Positions 61,766 through 64,000 of a stretch of DNA of 64,000 nt are shown piece by piece. Source of the stretch: Comamonas terrigena NBRC 13299 (lineage in GTDB: Bacteria; Pseudomonadota; Gammaproteobacteria; Burkholderiales; Burkholderiaceae_C); contig NZ_AP019749.1 in the NCBI RefSeq assembly GCF_006740045.1, positions 515,001 through 579,000 of the forward strand. The letters run 5' to 3'. The notes under the pieces were generated by a model. It was not told the origin of the DNA, did not search any database, and worked only from the letters and a program-made list of their open reading frames with translations. Each line of letters begins with the position of its first letter. Positions within the stretch are counted from its first letter, which is position 1. A program made the translations under genes and the position numbers.

Positions 61766-63472
61766 ATGTGGTTACCCTGGATGGAATTTGCTGCCGTGCT
61801 GACGGTGGCGACCTTGCTGACCATACCCATGGGCAAGTGGCTGGCACGCTGCTTTACCAGTGAACACCATGGGTGGCTGGAGCGGCTGAGCTACCGCGCC
61901 ATGGGCGTGAATCCGCAGGAGCGCATGGGCTGGCAGCGCTATGGCGCAGCCCTGGTGCTGAGCAATGCCGTGATGATGCTGCTGGGCTATCTGCTGCTGC
62001 GGCTGCAGGCGGGCCTGCCGCTGAACCCGCTGGCGATCGCGGCGCAGTCCCCGGATCTGGCCTTCAACACCGCCGCCTCCTTTATCACCAATACCAACTG
62101 GCAGGCGTACGCGGGCGAGAACAGCCTGAGCAATGCCACGCAGATGGTGGTCATCACCTTTCTGATGTTCGCCGGAGCGACCACGGGGGTGGCGGCCGGC
62201 GCGGGCTTTGTACGCGGTCTGGCACGTTCGAGTGCCCAGGACATCGGCAACTTCTGGGTGGACTTCGTGCGCGTGTTCTGGCGCGTGCTGCTGCCGCTGT
62301 CCTTCCTGCTGGCGCTGGTCTATGTGTGGCAGGGCATTCCGCAGACGCTGCACACCGAAGCCGTGGCGACCACGCTGGAAGGCGCCAGACAGCAGCTGCT
62401 GGTGGGGCCGGTGGCCAGCCTGGAAAGCATCAAGCACCTGGGCACGAATGGCGGCGGCTTCTTCAGCATGAATGCCGCCCACCCGTTCGAGAACCCGACG
62501 CCGCTGACCAATCTGCTGCACATTCTGGCGATGCTGCTGATCCCGGCAGGCATGACCTATGCCTTTGGCGCCATGCTGCTGCGCCGCAAGCAGGGCTGGG
62601 TGCTGTTTGCGGCCTGCATGGTGATGTTCATCGGCTTTCTGAGCCTGGTGTTCGTGGCCGAGCAACAGGGCAGCCAGCTGCTGGCACGTGCAGGCGCCGA
62701 TCAGCAGTGGAGCCCGACCCAGTCCGGCGGCAACATGGAAGGCAAGGAGCTGCGTTTCGGCATTGCCGACACGGCCTTGTTTGTCACCGTCACCACGGCC
62801 GCCACCACGGGGTCGGTCAACGCCATGCACGACTCGCTGACCCCGCTGGGCAGCATCACGCCGCTGGCGCAGATGATGCTCAACTGTGTGTTCGGCGGAG
62901 ACGGTGTGGGCCTGATCAATCTGATCCAGTACGCCATTCTCACGGTGTTTCTGGCCGGCATGATGATTGGGCGGACCCCCGAATTCCTGGGCAAGAAGAT
63001 CGAGGTGCGCGAGATCAAGCTGGTCATGCTCGCGGTGCTGGTGCCCCCGGCCTGCATTCTGGGCTTCACGGCGCTGGCCGTGCTCTGGCCCGATGCGGCT
63101 GCCAGCCTCAACAACCGCGGCCCGCATGGCTTCTCGGAGATTCTCTACGCCTATGCCTCGGGCACGGCCAACAACGGCTCGGCCTTTGCCGGACTGAATG
63201 CCAACACGCCGTTCTTCAACACCACCATCGGCCTGGCCATGCTGGCGGGGCGCTTTCTGACGCTGCTGCCCATGCTGGCCGTCGCCGGCAGCCTGGCCGC
63301 CAAGGCCACCGTACCCGCCGGCCCCGGCACGTTCCCGACGGCCACGCCGCTGTTCATGGGGCTGCTGGTGTTTGTCGTGCTGGTGGTGGGGGGGCTCACC
63401 TTTCTGCCGGCGCTGGCGCTGGGCCCGGTGATCGAGCATCTGCAGATGCTGGTCGGCCACCTGTACGCATAA
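61766..63472 (+). CDS. kdpA: Potassium-transporting ATPase subunit A
   Basis: This 568-aa KdpA is the K+-binding, channel-like subunit of the high-affinity Kdp ATPase. All four selectivity-filter-like loops are visible: [12 protein letters not shown] near 109, [20 protein letters not shown] near 228, [13 protein letters not shown] near 345 and [14 protein letters not shown] near 476. Ten membrane helices fit the family. AAAGGGGG precedes the ATG. In most bacteria kdpB follows; here kdpC does. Confidence 0.96.
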   Translation: MWLPWMEFAAVLTVATLLTIPMGKWLARCFTSEHHGWLERLSYRAMGVNPQERMGWQRYGAALVLSNAVMMLLGYLLLRLQAGLPLNPLAIAAQSPDLAFNTAASFITNTNWQAYAGENSLSNATQMVVITFLMFAGATTGVAAGAGFVRGLARSSAQDIGNFWVDFVRVFWRVLLPLSFLLALVYVWQGIPQTLHTEAVATTLEGARQQLLVGPVASLESIKHLGTNGGGFFSMNAAHPFENPTPLTNLLHILAMLLIPAGMTYAFGAMLLRRKQGWVLFAACMVMFIGFLSLVFVAEQQGSQLLARAGADQQWSPTQSGGNMEGKELRFGIADTALFVTVTTAATTGSVNAMHDSLTPLGSITPLAQMMLNCVFGGDGVGLINLIQYAILTVFLAGMMIGRTPEFLGKKIEVREIKLVMLAVLVPPACILGFTALAVLWPDAAASLNNRGPHGFSEILYAYASGTANNGSAFAGLNANTPFFNTTIGLAMLAGRFLTLLPMLAVAGSLAAKATVPAGPGTFPTATPLFMGLLVFVVLVVGGLTFLPALALGPVIEHLQMLVGHLYA

Positions 63473-63488
63473 CGCCCATCCTGCCAAC

Positions 63489-63516
63489 GGTCTGCCGCCC
63501 TGTGTGGCGGCAGACC
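63489..63516 (+). promoter_or_regulatory. Perfect hairpin between kdpA and kdpC
   Basis: GGTCTGCCGCC and GGCGGCAGACC form an 11-bp perfect stem with a 6-nt loop. It begins 17 nt after kdpA and ends 13 nt before the kdpC ATG. No T-run follows, so it may be an mRNA processing or stability hairpin rather than a terminator. Confidence 0.6.
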
Positions 63517-63528
63517 CCGGAGCAAACC

Positions 63529-64000
63529 ATGAAAACATTGAATCAAACGCTTTCCGCTGCCCTGGTCCCCCACCACGCCGCAGCACAGCCGCAGGCGCCA
63601 TCCGCCTCCTGGCCCCGGTTACTGGGTAGCAGCGTCCGCGCTGCCGTGCTGGTGATGGTGGTCTCGGGCATTGCCTACCCCTTGCTGACCACGGGGGTGG
63701 CGCAGGCGCTGTTCCCCCAGGCGGCCAATGGCAGCCTGGTGGAGCGGCAGGGGCAGATCGTGGGCTCCGCCCTGATCGGCCAGCAGTTCACCGGGGCGCA
63801 GTACTTCCATGGCCGCCCCAGCGTCACCATGGCCCCGGATCCGCAGCAGGACGGGGCCAGCATTCCCGCCCCCTACAACGCCGGCCTCTCGGGTGCCAGC
63901 AACCAGGGGGTGACACACCAGGATCTGTCAGCGGCCGTGGCGCAGCGCGTGGCGCAGTACCGCGCCGACAACGGCCTGGCGGCCGATGCTGCGGTGCCGG
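63529..64000 (+). CDS. kdpC: Potassium-transporting ATPase subunit C (3' end outside window)
   Basis: The first 157 codons of KdpC are present. After a 30-residue N-terminal extension come the single transmembrane helix (AAVLVMVVSGIAYPLLTTGV, about 39-58) and the typical blocks QAANGSLVERQGQIVGSALIGQQF, YFHGRPS and PYNAGLSGASNQG. KdpC is the periplasm-facing partner needed for KdpABC assembly. The gene is cut by the window end, so the C-terminus and any following kdpB cannot be seen. It follows kdpA directly. Confidence 0.92.
   Translation, partial: MKTLNQTLSAALVPHHAAAQPQAPSASWPRLLGSSVRAAVLVMVVSGIAYPLLTTGVAQALFPQAANGSLVERQGQIVGSALIGQQFTGAQYFHGRPSVTMAPDPQQDGASIPAPYNAGLSGASNQGVTHQDLSAAVAQRVAQYRADNGLAADAAVP

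Overview
This 64 kb window is GC-rich and densely coded. It looks like chromosomal DNA of a betaproteobacterium of order Burkholderiales, most likely family Comamonadaceae (Comamonas, Delftia or Acidovorax type). That placement is inferred from several things: an Omp32-like porin, a Bug/TctC-type solute receptor, a double-length UvrA, and leucine-degradation genes interleaved with aceK and a beta-carbonic anhydrase. No taxonomic search was possible. No prophage, transposase, integrase, CRISPR array or tRNA was found.

Layout. 1-2494 holds the 3' three quarters of a 23S rRNA and a complete 5S rRNA, followed by two terminators. 2781-13629 holds a class II amidotransferase and then a long plus-strand run: liuR, a PaaI-type thioesterase, liuA, carbonic anhydrase, aceK, an acetyl-CoA acetyltransferase, two poorly characterised genes, an SDR and a second acyl-CoA dehydrogenase. 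13682-20046 is mixed: a DMT exporter, two paralogous alpha/beta hydrolases around a DUF421 protein and a defective-looking ImmA/IrrE-type protein, a DUF4197 protein, a YchJ-like protein and a HAD phosphatase. 20214-24624 holds a large autotransporter and an AraC regulator. 24744-41504 holds an acyl-CoA synthetase, a Na+/H+ antiporter, then liuB, liuC, DUF4126, liuD, a GhrA-like reductase, an EptA-like membrane sulfatase-fold protein, liuE and a coupled tail (ybaK-like, DUF1289, HCCA isomerase, cNMP/CBS/DUF294 protein, DnaQ-like exonuclease). 41637-47380 holds actP and its DUF485 partner, an MHS transporter, a porin and a small membrane protein. 47607-53546 is the fused UvrA. 53751-60836 holds an MFS exporter with a divergent LysR regulator, a cysteine-cluster protein, a phasin-like protein, a Bug receptor, a HAD-IIB phosphatase and prfC. 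61050-64000 holds a DUF1304 protein and the start of a kdp operon (kdpF, a second micro-ORF, kdpA, partial kdpC).

How the genes fit together. LiuA, LiuB/LiuD, LiuC and LiuE are the complete set for isovaleryl-CoA to acetyl-CoA plus acetoacetate. The thiolase, AceK (isocitrate flux into the glyoxylate shunt), a glyoxylate reductase-like gene and the acetate permease ActP all handle the resulting C2 units. A perfect 16-bp palindrome between liuR and the thioesterase gene is a good LiuR operator candidate. No acetoacetate-activating enzyme is obvious in the window.

Most notable for follow-up: an identical inverted repeat (GCTTGTG-N13-CACAAGC) upstream of liuD and the second acyl-CoA dehydrogenase; the four-ATPase UvrA; kdpC directly after kdpA, with a hairpin where kdpB is usually found; an ImmA-like protein with HAIAH instead of HExxH beside three clustered inverted repeats; and a tandem 32-bp repeat between the actP locus and the MHS transporter gene. 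I did not find an unmistakable new multi-gene defence or mobile system.
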